A stretch of 64,000 nucleotides of DNA, from NCBI RefSeq assembly GCF_003324165.1, contig NW_025407837.1, positions 652,357 to 716,356 of the forward strand. The letters are read 5' to 3'. The stretch comes from Naegleria lovaniensis. Taxonomy: Eukaryota > Heterolobosea > Eutetramitea > Acrasida > Naegleriidae. The position numbers and the translations under genes are program-made. Shown here piece after piece: positions 10,931-22,490 of the stretch. The notes under the pieces are model-generated. The model was not told the origin of the DNA, searched no databases, and worked only from the letters and a program-made list of their open reading frames with translations. Within the stretch, counting starts at the first letter, position 1; the number at the start of each line of letters is the position of its first letter.

Positions 10931-13541
10931 TTACACACTCTCTAATTCACCATTCTTCTTTTGTTGCTTCTTCTCTTTCTTGTAACACTTTTTCAACAAG
11001 TACACTGCACAAGCATCTTCTTGATGAGGAGATGCAGCTCCATGCAAATATTCCTCAAAATGTTGAATGGCTTGATCGTATTGCTTTTCCATGTAATGAT
11101 TAACAGCAACATGATACGTCTTCCATTTCTCTTTTCTTTCTTTATGCTGGAGTTCATACATCCACTCATCTTGAATATCATTATTATTGGATTCTCCAAT
11201 TTCATACAATTTTGTTTTCATTAACTTGTCATTCATGGAGGAATTGGATTTGAATTTCACAAGAGATGGTGGATTGGTAAATTCTGGAGGATATAATTTT
11301 CGAGTTCCAACATAACGCATTTGAAATGATTTTGAACACTTGTCATGAATCACATCTGAAGCAACGATGGAAATGTTCAATTTGAAAGCATGTTTCAAGA
11401 GAATTTCTAAATTGTGAATGTAACTTCCGACAATGGAGAAGGACTTGACTTCTTGAGTTCCGACATTTCCTGATTTACAAATTTGTGACACGATGGCAGC
11501 TTTGAAATTTACCACATTCAAGAGATCCTTCTTGACGAGACTTTCCTTATTCTTCCATTTTGTGGAGGTGAGTTGTGTCAATTTCTCCATTATTTGTTTT
11601 GTAGAAGCCAATCCTTTTTCTTCATGATACGGAATGTCACTGGTCGAATTCCAAGAAATGGTCATTTCATTATTTTCAAAATTACCCAATTGACCACCAC
11701 TCATTCTTGCGATTTTCTGAATAATATCAAAGAAGTCAGACATGATAGGAACCAACTCTGAGTCATTCAACACTTCCATGCATGAATCCAAACCTCCAAA
11801 ATGAATACATGCAATGGTCAAGGGCTTCTTTTCCAAACCCAATCGAAACAATGATTTGGAAACTTGTTGCTTCATGGAAGAAGCTCGTCTTGAACATTGT
11901 GAACCACGAGAAGAAGGTGCATCTTGTGACATGGAAGGTCGTGATGGAGCTGATCCGTCACCTGTTGGATCTTTTTTGCCAGTTTCATTTCCTTCTTCAT
12001 CTTGAAGAGAATCTAATTGAGCCAACAAGTGAGGTGGAATGAAACATCGATATTTTCTAATTTTTCGAACCATTGTATGAAAGTGTTGTTGCAAAATATA
12101 CACTTCCTTTAAATGACTCAAATTCGTGTCATCATTGGAAACTGTATCCAAATCCATATTGGAAACACTTTCAAACAAGTAGATTAAATTTTGGAAAGGT
12201 TTCACAATACGCAATGAAGCAAACACTCCCAAAACAATTCCCACTCCAATAATGAAAATACTCGAAACAGAAGCTGCAACAATGGCAATGATCATGGTTT
12301 GAATGTAATTCCATTTTGGAACACTGAAAATGAAGATCCAGTCAATATTTGCATCGTTACACATTCGATGGATATTGACATAACGATCTTGATATTGTTT
12401 GAGGAGAAAGGAATTACATGGAATGGAAGAGAGATTTTGGGAGAGTTCAGAATAGACAAATTTTCCAATATCGTTCACGAGAGGAATGTCAAAATCGAGA
12501 GCTGTTTTTCGTTTTTGATTTCCGTTGGCATCCCAAATGGTGACAGCTATGGTTGGGAAACTTGCTGTTGAATGGATACATGAAGAGTCAACCTGAATGA
12601 CAGAAAATATCTTAAAACTTACATGCAACAATATAATCAGTAGAAGTTTCAATTGCAAAAGCCATAGAACCTCCAATATCATCTGTAATTTGTTTGAAAT
12701 ATTCAGAAATGGTGGTCACAGTAATATCAAAACCAAAATACCATTCAAAAGCAGGTTTTCCATAAGCAATAGGAGCTTGAGCAGGTTTTGAATTGACCAA
12801 ACTCAAAAATGTAATGGTTGGTAATGTTGGATCTGTATACGACATGGTAAATCTTGGTCGATTGGCATGATTTTGAGCAATTTCTAACAAACCACTCATA
12901 TCGAATGGAGGTAGAGTGACATCTGGCGTTGAGGACTTGGTCAAACATTGTTCATGCATTTGAAAGTTGTCACAATAGGTCCAATATTGACCACTTTCAT
13001 TGACTAGCAAAATACTCGGAATTCCATTCATCATCATGATTCCCTTATTTCCTCCTTTAGGATCTCCAATATAGGCATCAATCATTAAAGTGGATAAAAA
13101 TTGATAGGCAGATTTAAAGATTTTAAAAGTCGTTCGATTGATATAATCCGTGTTGTTATAATTCAAATCGAACCACATGGTGTTTTTGGCGCTTTCAGAT
13201 GTCATGATGACTTGTTTGAATGTTTCATCGGTAAAGGTAATGATTTTGTAGAAATGTTGTGACATTAAATCTTGACTCATGGTTGAAACACTTGAGCTGA
13301 AACAAGAAATCCAAATGGACGTGAGAAAGGCCACTGCAGCAACAATGGCAGTTGTAACTAGAAGAATGAGCATGCATTTGATGGAAGAGATGGGTGGTTT
13401 CGTATTGAGGTGTTGTTGAGAATGAGAAACCAAACTTTGATCATCATCTTCGTCGTTGTGACTTAGGTCCACTGAGGATGAAGAGTCTTCGGTGCTTGTT
13501 TTGACAGGAAGCACACGCCTAGAGGAAGAAACCGTTTTCAT
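10931..13541 (-). CDS. receptor-type adenylate/guanylate cyclase relative with degenerate catalytic domain
   Basis: Exon 1 is 13541-12623 and exon 2 is 12564-10931. The 58-bp intron runs GTAAGT to TTCAACAG, and a nearer AG would introduce a stop. The product is 850 residues. Order: cytoplasmic Ser/Asp-rich N-terminus, TM1 (about residues 55-80), a large Cache-like sensor region, TM2 (MIIAIVAASVSSIFIIGVGI), a HAMP-like segment with the RKYRCFIPPHLL linker, then a class III cyclase-like domain starting at LTIACIHFGGL. Active cyclases have Asp in that first strand (F/L-A-D) and a second Asp before the WN motif. Here the positions read IHFGG and NFENNEMTISWN, so both metal-binding Asp are missing. 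A TPR-like helical pair closes the protein. It is probably a signalling pseudo-enzyme or regulatory subunit. Confidence 0.8.
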
Positions 13542-13914
13542 GGGTTGTTTGATTGAGAGAGAAAGCAGAGATTTGATTTTGTATTCAGTTGAGGACAGTC
13601 GGTTTTTTTTTGTTTGAGTAAAACAACTGGCACGACAACCAATTCAGAACATCTCTTCAGCTTGACCAAAACAAAGCCTATGTAACGATATCACATCTCT
13701 TTCATAATAACACTTGATGACATTTGAAAGAAATCTCGCTCACGTTATTGAACTGGAGACATGCAACGTTAATTCCAAATTCGTATTCAGTCCAACACTA
13801 TTTCTACAATACACTCATTATTTCGTTCATGATCTCTTTCAAATGTACCATTGCGGAAAAACAATAATTCACACATCTCTGTTACTTCCCATCGTTTTTT
13901 ATTTCTTCCAATTA
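13542..13914. other. intergenic, 373 bp
   Basis: This is the 5' flank of the cyclase relative plus the 3' flank of the WD40 gene. It is AT-rich with a T8 tract near 13603. I see no RNA gene or further coding signal. Confidence 0.5.
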
Positions 13915-16706
13915 TTATTCATCCTCCACTGTAATTGTCTTCCAACAAGTAATCACCAAAATTTTCTGAAGCATCTCCTTGATTCGATTTAGCTTGTTTC
14001 CTCTCTTCAACGAGATTGGTTGTGACGTTGTTGATGTATTCTGAATACATTGGTTAATATCATCCATGAGTTGCTGCTTGTCAACCAGAGTTTCCTCTTC
14101 GAGATTAATCTCCACCAGAGACGATCGATGATATTCCAAGTGTCTCAAACCATCTCTCTGAACGTTGTTGACAATTTCTGGAGATGATAAGAAATCGAAC
14201 GAGTCGTCTTGAACGGTCGTTGGATTCATTTCTAATTTTGAATCAATGATCATGGATGGATGTGTATGGTCTTCAGAGACAAGTTTCAATGGTTCATTTC
14301 CATGATTTGAGAATGTTGTTCGATTCAATCGTTTGGTTTTTTCGTCGTCTTGCTTGATGTCATCCATCAAATGTTCTTGATGATCGTCAAAATACAATTC
14401 GTGAAAGATGGAACTTTCATCAAATCTACCCTCAAACAATGGTGAACAAGACAAATCTCCCTTAATTGGTGACCATTTGAAAGGATCTGAAAGGCAGGAG
14501 GACATTTCCTCAACATTTTCTTTTAAATCATCAAAATCTTGTTGTGTTTTTGAAAAATCAATTTCTTCCTCAAATAGTTGTTCCAAAGGTTCTTCGAAAT
14601 CCATCAAATCAGAAGCACAAGTACTGAATTCACTACTTAATCGACGAGAAGCAGACACTCGTTTTCTTCGAGTGAAATGAGTTTCTTGACAAGTATGTTC
14701 CAAATTGTCATGACGATCATGTAATTTGTAAACTCGGATGGATTTATCACTGCATGCAATCCAAACAGAATCTCCAACTGTGGAAATACATGTCACAAAT
14801 CCTTCAATTCGATACTTTCCTAATAGTTTCTTTTCTGTCACGTTCCATACAGAAATTTCTCGATGAGTGGCAATCCAAATATTATCATCAGCAATGTGCA
14901 TGCAATTCACAAAAGATGGAAATTCAATTCTCTTCTCGCATTGAATTGACGAGTTGGTACTCCATATTTTTACACAAAAATCTCGAGAGGCACTCCAAAC
15001 TGTGTTTGTTTTGGAACAATAACAAAGTTGAGTGACACCATACATGGGACGTTTCGAACAAGTAGTTTCCACTGAGTTCGACATCTGACTTGAATCTAAT
15101 GACAACTCATTCACACTCGATTCTTGATTCATGAGCGATGATGCAATAGGTTGATTTGAAATTTCATTCACGGGTGAGGTTCGATCCTCCAACACATTCC
15201 AAACTCGAATAGTAGCATCATCAGATCCACTCCATAACAAACTTCCAACCGAGCACAAAGTATTCACCCAAGATTTCAATCCGACATAACTATTCTTACA
15301 TGAAAAAGTGGTAGCATCCCAGAGTCGAATAGTAAAATCAACCGAACAAGTAGCAATGAGATTTTCGTTCAAACCAACAATGGACGTGACAGTTCCTGTA
15401 TGTCCAACAAGAGTCCTTAATAATTGTCGTTTGGGTTTGATGGAATAAATGTTAATCGTTCCATCGGCCATTCCTGCCCACATGAGAGGTAATGGTTGTT
15501 GTGAACCATTATTGTTCGATGGATTCGATGAACAACAACACATACATGAAACGTAAAGTCGTTTCTTTTCACGAATGGTTTGAATGACATTACATGAATT
15601 CATATCAAAGATCTTTTTGAATGTTCATTGTTTGAACAATAACTCAAAATTGTGTGTGAACATCACACTCTACTTACCACAATGACTCCCTTCTTTTCTC
15701 CACACCAAACTTCGGTAGGTGTTGCTGTTGCAAAGGAAATGGCTTCAATGTTTGTAATTCTTTTAAACGCATTATATTGACATTCATCATCGAGAGTTTC
15801 AAGCATCTCAAATGAAGGTTGCTTTCTCACTGATTGTGGTTTTGTTTGTTGTAACGGAGTATTCATGGAATTGTTGTTGATTCGAATAGGAGTTTGAATT
15901 TTCGTTCCAGAAGGTGTTCGTACTCCAGCAGTAGTGTTACGTCTCTTCAATGAGTTGGGTGTTGTGGATAGAAGGACGCTTTGATTACTTCCATTTTCAA
16001 TGGCAGAGTCCTTCTTTGGAGTGCTTAATGTTTGTTGTTTCATCAGAAGAGCTGCTTTGACAAGTGGCAACTCATCTTTCCATGTTGGACTTAATAAATT
16101 TTCCTTTTCTTCATGAGCATTTTCTTGATCATGATGCGAACGATAACCATAACATGGTGATGTATACATGAGTTCACTATTCCTGATGGATTGTATATAA
16201 TTCTGTGAAGGAGGAACAACTGAGCTTAATCTGTTTGAAGTTAAAGCACTGCCATTCTTGATGGACTGTCTATTCTTACTTGTAATGATAATTTCAGTAG
16301 TAGATCCAATTCCACAAGAAGAAGCGCTTACATTGACGGATTGGGGAGGATGATGAAGTGATTTGGAACGAGTATGCAATGGTGTTCTTCTTGGAATGGA
16401 TGATGAAGATGGAATTGGCAAATGATCCACATGTACCGTATCTTGTTGAGAATGAATTTGCGATTTTGATGAAAAACTTGTTGAGGAAGCAGATACTACT
16501 CGACCATTCTTATTCACAGAGGATGAACAATTGGTAGAAGAAGAATGAGAGTTGACCCGAAGGCTGGAACGCAACTGAACAGAAGAACTATTCGTTTTGG
16601 TTTTGGGCCAACGGAAAGTACTGTTATTTGCCCCAAGGTGTGAATGAGCCAATATTGACGAGGATGATGAGGATAAGGACGGATGGTTGTTTGGATGCAA
16701 CGACAT
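13915..16706 (-). CDS. WD40-repeat protein with disordered N-terminus, two exons
   Basis: Exon 1 is 16706-15678 and exon 2 is 15612-13915. The 65-bp intron runs GTAAGT to AAAAAG in phase 0, giving 908 residues. The intron splits the first propeller blade (EVWCGEKKGVIVV continues into exon 2), which confirms the two frames belong together. Residues 1-310 are Ser/Asn/Gln-rich. Six to seven WD40 blades follow, with clear motifs such as GHTGTVTSIV, SVDFTIRLWDA, WSGSDDATIRVWNV and SASRDFCVKIWS. The C-terminal 260 residues are acidic and disordered. WD40 propellers scaffold protein complexes, and the partner here is unknown. The start is preceded by nine A residues. Confidence 0.85.
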
Positions 16707-16773
16707 TTTTTTTTAAATTTCTTTTCAAACAGTAATTTTGGGCGGGAGTACAAATTGCTCAACCGTTTTGCAT

Positions 16774-18270
16774 TCAAAATGCTTGACAATCCAATTCCAA
16801 TGTACACGCATAAAACTTTCCATTTCCCAATGAATAGAATGCAAATTGAGCAAGTGTCGTTGCAGCATATTGTTTTGGAACTGTCTTGACAATCACCTTA
16901 TTCATATAATCGACATAATCATAGGAATGAAGATTAGACAACGCCACTACTGAATGATCCTTCGATACGGACACGATTGGACCTAAATAAACGTTCGAGG
17001 CGAGCAAATGGGTGGGTATTCTTGTTTTTTCCGATGCATCATGTTTCTTTTGAATTTCATGAGTAAAAATTAAATCCTTTTTCAATTCATAATGAATGTA
17101 AGGTTCTCCAAGTTTTGGAATTTGACCAACTCGAGCAGCTCCAATCGAAAATGAAAGGAAATAAACTCCTCCTCCTGTATTGGTACTGGTTCTACTTCTA
17201 CTACTACTACTACTTGGATTTGAGGAATAATTGGAACACAAGACACTCGATTTAAAAAAGTATCGATCGGCAATGGCCATGTCTAATTTTCCAATGGGCA
17301 TGGAACAATCCTTCATTCCAAAATTGGAAAGGGATAAAGATTTTCCAACAATGTTTTTCAGTAAATCACCAGAGGAGAGAAAGTATTCGAATTTGTCATT
17401 GACAATCAAGACAGTGACATAACCTGGAATTTCCATATATCCAACATGCATGTACATGGCATTGAAACTATAAAAGGAAATACTGGAAGCAATGTGTCCA
17501 GTTTGCATATTGATTCGATAGACTGTGTAGGAGAGAGTAGCGTAGGCATAATCAATTCCGTTTCCTTCCTCATTGGAGACAAGTATAACATTTCCTAATG
17601 AGGATAAAGAGGTTGAAATGGCATTTGAAAATCGAATGGTCATGGTTGAGATATCAATTCCATAAAATCCACTATTCGTACTCACGAGAATGGTATTCAC
17701 AGAATTGGACAGGACAAGACCTCCCACCATTTTCACAGAACTGTCAAACTTCAAAACCATACTTTGTAAATTTTGTAATGAAATTTTCACCAAACAAACA
17801 GGAGAATTGGCATCAACACCACTACTGCCACACATTCTCACAACAAAATAGTTATTTCCCACAGAATCATACAATGCCGTAAGAACATTATTCATGGCAC
17901 TCAATGGTCGTCGTGTTTGGAATGGTAATTTCATGAGAATTTTCCATAAACCATTTTCTGCGGATACGGAAGCTAAATATGAATCCAAAGATGAAGAAGA
18001 GTTGGAATGATCCATGATCATTAACAATTGTCCAATTCCTCCCTGAGAAGAATTGACAGCAAAGAGCATGGAATTGGGATCTAATGATAGTTTCATTGCG
18101 GAAAGAGAAGGTGAATTGAGAGAGAGCCACGATGCGTGATTGGTGAAATAATCTGGAATAGTGTTGGAAAAGAAGGGATCGGAGAAGGCTTGATTCCATG
18201 AAGAGCAGCTGGCAAGGAAGGTTGAAGAGGAGATCACAACCAAGATAAGAAGGATTTTGAGTAATGACAT
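16774..18270 (-). CDS. secreted or lumenal beta-rich protein
   Basis: A 498-residue single-exon protein. The N-terminus is a strong signal peptide (MSLLKILLILVVISSSTFLA, then SC). The remainder consists of repeated beta-hairpin-like segments with Gly/Ser turns and many N-glycosylation sequons, as in secreted beta-propeller (NHL/kelch-like) proteins. I see no repeat motif strict enough to name the fold, and there is no C-terminal anchor. It lies 67 bp upstream of the WD40 gene on the same strand, and its ATG follows an A-run. The export call is firm but the role is unknown. Confidence 0.8.
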   Translation of the reverse strand: MSLLKILLILVVISSSTFLASCSSWNQAFSDPFFSNTIPDYFTNHASWLSLNSPSLSAMKLSLDPNSMLFAVNSSQGGIGQLLMIMDHSNSSSSLDSYLASVSAENGLWKILMKLPFQTRRPLSAMNNVLTALYDSVGNNYFVVRMCGSSGVDANSPVCLVKISLQNLQSMVLKFDSSVKMVGGLVLSNSVNTILVSTNSGFYGIDISTMTIRFSNAISTSLSSLGNVILVSNEEGNGIDYAYATLSYTVYRINMQTGHIASSISFYSFNAMYMHVGYMEIPGYVTVLIVNDKFEYFLSSGDLLKNIVGKSLSLSNFGMKDCSMPIGKLDMAIADRYFFKSSVLCSNYSSNPSSSSSRSRTSTNTGGGVYFLSFSIGAARVGQIPKLGEPYIHYELKKDLIFTHEIQKKHDASEKTRIPTHLLASNVYLGPIVSVSKDHSVVALSNLHSYDYVDYMNKVIVKTVPKQYAATTLAQFAFYSLGNGKFYACTLELDCQAF

Positions 18271-18394
18271 TTTTTTATCTTGTTTTATTGTTTCTTGTTG
18301 GACAGACTGATCAGGACCGAGTTCACAACTCCGAGCAAAGAACTATATCTCCGCGCTGGCTCTTTAGAACTTCCTGACCTTAAATCCAAATGAA

Positions 18395-21026
18395 TTAAAG
18401 TTCATCCTTCTCTGAAGGAACCTCTGTTGCTTTCACTTCCTCTACGGATGGGCCCTTCTTTTCAGCTTGAGCATTCTTATAGGACAAGCCAGCAGTCACA
18501 ACATTGACCAAACGATCAGTGAAGGCCTTCTTATCTTCCAAATCATAACCAGAAATCAAGGAAGCAGTATCGTATAACAGAGTGATAGCTTCAGTGAGAG
18601 TATTGTCATTAATATTGTTCTTCAAAAGATTATTCATGTTTTGAACCATTGGGTGATTGGCATTGAGCTCAATAGTTCTCAATTTCATCATCCAATCCAT
18701 GTGAGATTGTTCTTGTCCCAAAGCTTGAGCCTTCATGATACGTGCCATGTTAGCAGAAACACCAAAGGACGAGGCAACGAGAATGGCTGGAGCATTTGAA
18801 GTTCTTCGGCTAATGGTGACCTTTGAAACCTTTTCCTTCAACAACAAATTCATGACAGAAATGAGACTGTCATATTCCTTTGTCAATTCCTCGGTTTCCT
18901 TCTTCTTTTGTTCCTCATCTTCGTTAGGGAATTTGACATCTTCCTTGGCAATATTTTGCAATTTCAGCTTTTTAAATTCGTTGAGTTGTTGAACCATGTA
19001 TTCATCGAGTGGATCAATCATGTAAATCACTTCCAAATCTCTCTTCTTGAATTCTTCCAAGAGTGGAGAACTTTCAACTTCCTTCATATCTTGACCAGTG
19101 ACAAAGTAAATTTGTTCTTGATTTTCCTTCTTTCTCTCGACATATTCTTCCAAACTAATAGCCTCATCAGTAGACTTGGAAGTAGTGAAACGCAACATTG
19201 AGACAAGTTTGTTACGATTTCTGTCATCCTCAATAACTCCCAATTTAACATTCTTCCCAAATTCCTTCCAGAATTGTTCATACTTGGTGAGAGTCTTTTC
19301 CTTCTTTTCTTCCTTCTTCTCTTGCTCCTCTTCCTTCTTTTCTTTTCGTTCCTTTCTTTCAGTCTTATCCTTTTCAGACAATTCATTCATAATTTGAATA
19401 GCCTTTGCCAACAACTTCTTTCTAATCATGGCCAACAATTTGCTGTGTTGAAGAGTTTCACGTGAGACATTGAGAGGTAAATCCTCACTGTCAACCAAAC
19501 CCTTAATAAAGTTCAAATAACGTGGTAACAATTCTTCAACAGCTTGATCAGTAATGAACACTCTCTTCACGTACAACTTGATGTTATTCGATTTTTGAGT
19601 AAAATCAAACATGTTGAATGGAGCCTTAGATGGGAAATAGAGAAGTGACTTGAATTCGACTTGACCTTCAGCACTGAACAATTCCCAGAACAATGGATCT
19701 TCAGTGGCACCAGTCATGGCCTTATAGAATTGAATATATTCCTCATCAGTAATGTTGGATGGAGATCTCAACCACAATGGTTTTTGTTCATTCATAATGT
19801 TCCATTCCTCAACAGTCTTCTCAACCTTCTTGGTCTTCTTTTCTGGAGTTGTCTTGGATTCTTCCTCAACCTTGACTTCTTCCTTGGTTTCATCTTCAGT
19901 TGGCTTGGTCTCACTTTCAGTTTGAGCAGAGGCAGTTTCTTCCTCGACTGGCACTTCTTCAAATTCAGTTCTCACTTCATGCAAATAAATTGGGAAGTGA
20001 ATGAAACTACTATACTTCTTAATGAGTTCCTTCAATTTGGATACAGTGGCATATTCTTTAGCGTCATCCTTCAAATAGATGGTCAATTCGGAACCTCGTC
20101 CCAATGTGTCACCTCTTGGATCTTCAACAATGGTGAAAGTATTGTCAGCAGTACTAGTCCAAATATATTGCTTGTCATCGTTGTGCTTGGTAGTGACTGC
20201 AACTTTTGAGGCAACCAAAAAAACACTGTAAAAACCAACACCGAATTGGCCAATCAGAGAATTATCAGGAGAAGACGAAGCTGCTTCCTTTTGAAGCTTT
20301 TCAATAAAAGCTTTAGTGCCGGACTTGGCGATGGTTCCCAAATTTTGCATTAAATCTTGCTTGGTCATACCAATACCAGTGTCTCGGATCTTGAGAATGT
20401 TAGCCTTTGGATCGGCCCAAATACGGATTTCAAGATTTGGATTGGATTCGAGAGCCTTTCGATCAGTCAAGCTCAAGAATCGAATCTTGTTGAGAGCGTC
20501 AGAGGCATTGGAAATTAATTCTCTCAAGAAAATGTCCTTGTTCGAGTAGAGTGAGTTGATAATGATTCCTATTCACATCAATTTTGTGAATGCCATGTGT
20601 TAAAATCACAATGATGATGATGTAATATAAATAATAATTATTTTGATGGAAACCCAAATATGATGATGATTTAATTACAAGAATTAGCACGATATATCAC
20701 AATGATAAACACACCCAAATATGATGATGATTTAATTACAAGAATTGATTAATAAGAAAAACCCAAAAGATGACACCTACCTAGTAATTGATTAATTTCG
20801 GCTTGGAATTGATGTTGCTCTCCAGTACTCTCTTGCGAATTCAAAATTTGTTCCAACTCATCGGCAACAGTCGAGGTACCAGAACCAGGTACATTTACTG
20901 ATGGAGTCTCCTCGGCATGAATCATGATGAGCCTTCCATCAAAAACATTTGGAAGGTCAATGTACCCACCAAAAGCAACAGTAGAGTTGCTAGTAAGACC
21001 GAGCGAGTGGTGATGGTCTTGTTCAT
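18395..21026 (-). CDS. GRP94: endoplasmin (GRP94), ER-resident HSP90
   Basis: Exon 2 is 20568-18395 and exon 1 is 21026-20781. The 212-bp intron runs GTAGGT to GTGAATAG, phase 1, joining QLL-G-IIINSLYSNKDIF. HSP90 hallmarks are present: ELISNASDAL, IRDTGIGMT, GQFGVGFYSVF, the charged linker, and the client-binding region with NVSRETLQHSKLL. The C-terminus is KDEL and the N-terminus (MNKTITTRSVLLATLLLLLV) is a signal peptide, so this is the ER paralogue rather than cytosolic HSP90. Exon 1 as written shifts frame near the T5 run at about 20945. Either one T is missing, which would give 806 residues (a normal length), or a short intron of about 60 bp lies there. It folds secretory and surface proteins with ATP. 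Confidence 0.93.
20652..20746. repeat. 34-bp perfect direct repeat inside the GRP94 intron
   Basis: ACCCAAATATGATGATGATT and the following 14 bases occur identically at 20652-20685 and 20713-20746, a period of 61 bp. It lies wholly within the intron and accounts for part of its unusual length (212 bp against mostly 45-115 bp elsewhere). Confidence 0.85.
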
Positions 21027-21464
21027 GTTGTTCAACGTTTTGTTATTGTTTTGTTGTTGTTGTTAAGTGGAGGAAATGATGATCTCGGAACGAGAGAACA
21101 ATCCCGTGCTATCAAATCCAAGTTGTTGTTGTTGATTTTTTCAAAAAGGCTACAGCACGGAAGTGAAATTCAAAAGGCTTTGCTGCACTTGGAAATTCCG
21201 ATAGACACGTGTTCGATGGAGAGAGAATGACTCTCCAATCAAGGACAGTATTCAATCTCTCAGAAACTCCATGAACACAATTTGATTTTCAAATCGAATA
21301 CCTCTTGTCAATACGAAATATTGGAATGCCGTTTTCATGAATCAACAGACAAACGATGCTGTTTATTCATTGCATTGATTCATTTGGATGTGGTGCGTAC
21401 AAGAGTAGTAATGTTGAACAATTATTAATTTCAACCACTCTCCTTCTCAAGTTGCAAGTCCTTA
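21027..21464. promoter_or_regulatory. upstream region of GRP94; possible stress-response box
   Basis: 438 bp lie between GRP94 and the next gene. The palindrome ACACGTGT sits at 21205-21212, about 180 bp before the GRP94 start, and contains the ACGTG core bound by bZIP factors of the Hac1/XBP1 type in other eukaryotes. One occurrence is weak evidence. No clear heat-shock element is seen. The T/G-rich tract at 21030-21065 is the GRP94 leader. Confidence 0.25.
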
Positions 21465-21986
21465 TCAAAATTGCATGTTATTACTACGGAGAGGAGGCAC
21501 AACAACACTCAATTTCGGGCTCGTGCTCAATGTCAATACTCTCTTGTTTCGATTGCTCACATTATTCAACTTCTTCTTGTTCTTAAATGAAGTAGGCAAC
21601 ATGAGTAGAGTCGGATTTCTTAAACATGGTCGTAATAATATGTACTCATCCTCCAGATAATCTTCCAATTCTTGACATTCATCGTCTGCATGATGAGGTA
21701 TATAATGGCTGACAAAATTTGTGGCTGCAGCATTTGCAATATCTGGAGATTTGTGAAAATGGTGATACTTCGGTGACGAAAATGATGCAACAGGAGACTT
21801 TGGACGCTCAATGACAAGAGGACTGTGAGGATACATGGAAGTACGGAGTGGGCTTTTGTGTCCTCCACTGCCACCTCCACCTCCACCACCACTACTTCCA
21901 ATGGAGCCGCTATTAGGTGAACGCTCAATAATGATTTTAGGATTCTCAGAATAAGGTAATTGCAAAGTCATGCTTGTTTGATGCAT
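21465..21986 (-). CDS. hypothetical Ser/Gly-rich protein (173 aa)
   Basis: A 173-residue frame with an A-rich start context (GAGAAAATGC). It has a poly-Gly tract, repeated Ser-Pro sites (ERSPNS, HKSPL, PHSPLVIERPKSP, HKSPD) that look like proline-directed kinase targets, an acidic patch (ECQELEDYLEDEY), and a basic C-terminus. The recurring I-E-R-x-S-P phrase suggests short linear motifs. No folded domain is recognised. Composition resembles the disordered parts of neighbouring real proteins, so I think it codes, but with moderate certainty. Confidence 0.55.
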   Translation of the reverse strand: MHQTSMTLQLPYSENPKIIIERSPNSGSIGSSGGGGGGGSGGHKSPLRTSMYPHSPLVIERPKSPVASFSSPKYHHFHKSPDIANAAATNFVSHYIPHHADDECQELEDYLEDEYILLRPCLRNPTLLMLPTSFKNKKKLNNVSNRNKRVLTLSTSPKLSVVVPPLRSNNMQF

Positions 21987-22490
21987 TTTCTCAAAAAGTG
22001 TGTGTTTGTTGAAGAATTGGTTTGGGTGAAAAATTGGTTGTTCAAAAAACGTGTTGGTTCTTTTGGTTTGAAACGGAGTTGTTGTTGCAAAAATTCTCTT
22101 CTTGGTGATTGTTTAAAGTCAACGTCACGAATGAAGAAGATCTTGTTAACGTATTGTTTTTGTTGAATGTATCGGTTACTTGTTTCTTCGCTGAAATTAT
22201 AAATTCATAAATAAAGGCCTCAATATTCATAGCAAGACAAGCCAATAGACCCAGTTGCAGGATGGATTTGGCAATCCGGAATTGAAAAAAAATAAAATGT
22301 TTGGGACGCTACCATGTCGCTTGCAAGAACAATCGAAACAAAACAAATATAAACGGTCACCCCGATCAACCATCATCAGCACTTCTTGATCAGCATCATT
22401 CACAACCTCATCTACTTACCATCAACTTCATTGCTTCAACACCGATCACTGATCGCATCATCATTAACAGCAACAACACTCTCCAGCACA
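21987..22490. other. intergenic, 504 bp
   Basis: Divergent 5' flanks of the 173-aa gene and the gene at 22491. It includes an A-rich block at 22286-22297. I see no RNA gene or convincing terminal inverted repeat here. Confidence 0.4.

Noticed and set aside
19661-20209. 182-codon plus-strand frame inside GRP94
   Set aside because: Antisense shadow of a highly conserved coding exon.
18395-20568. Cytosolic HSP90
   Set aside because: KDEL C-terminus, signal peptide in exon 1 and IIINSLYSNKDIF are those of the ER form.
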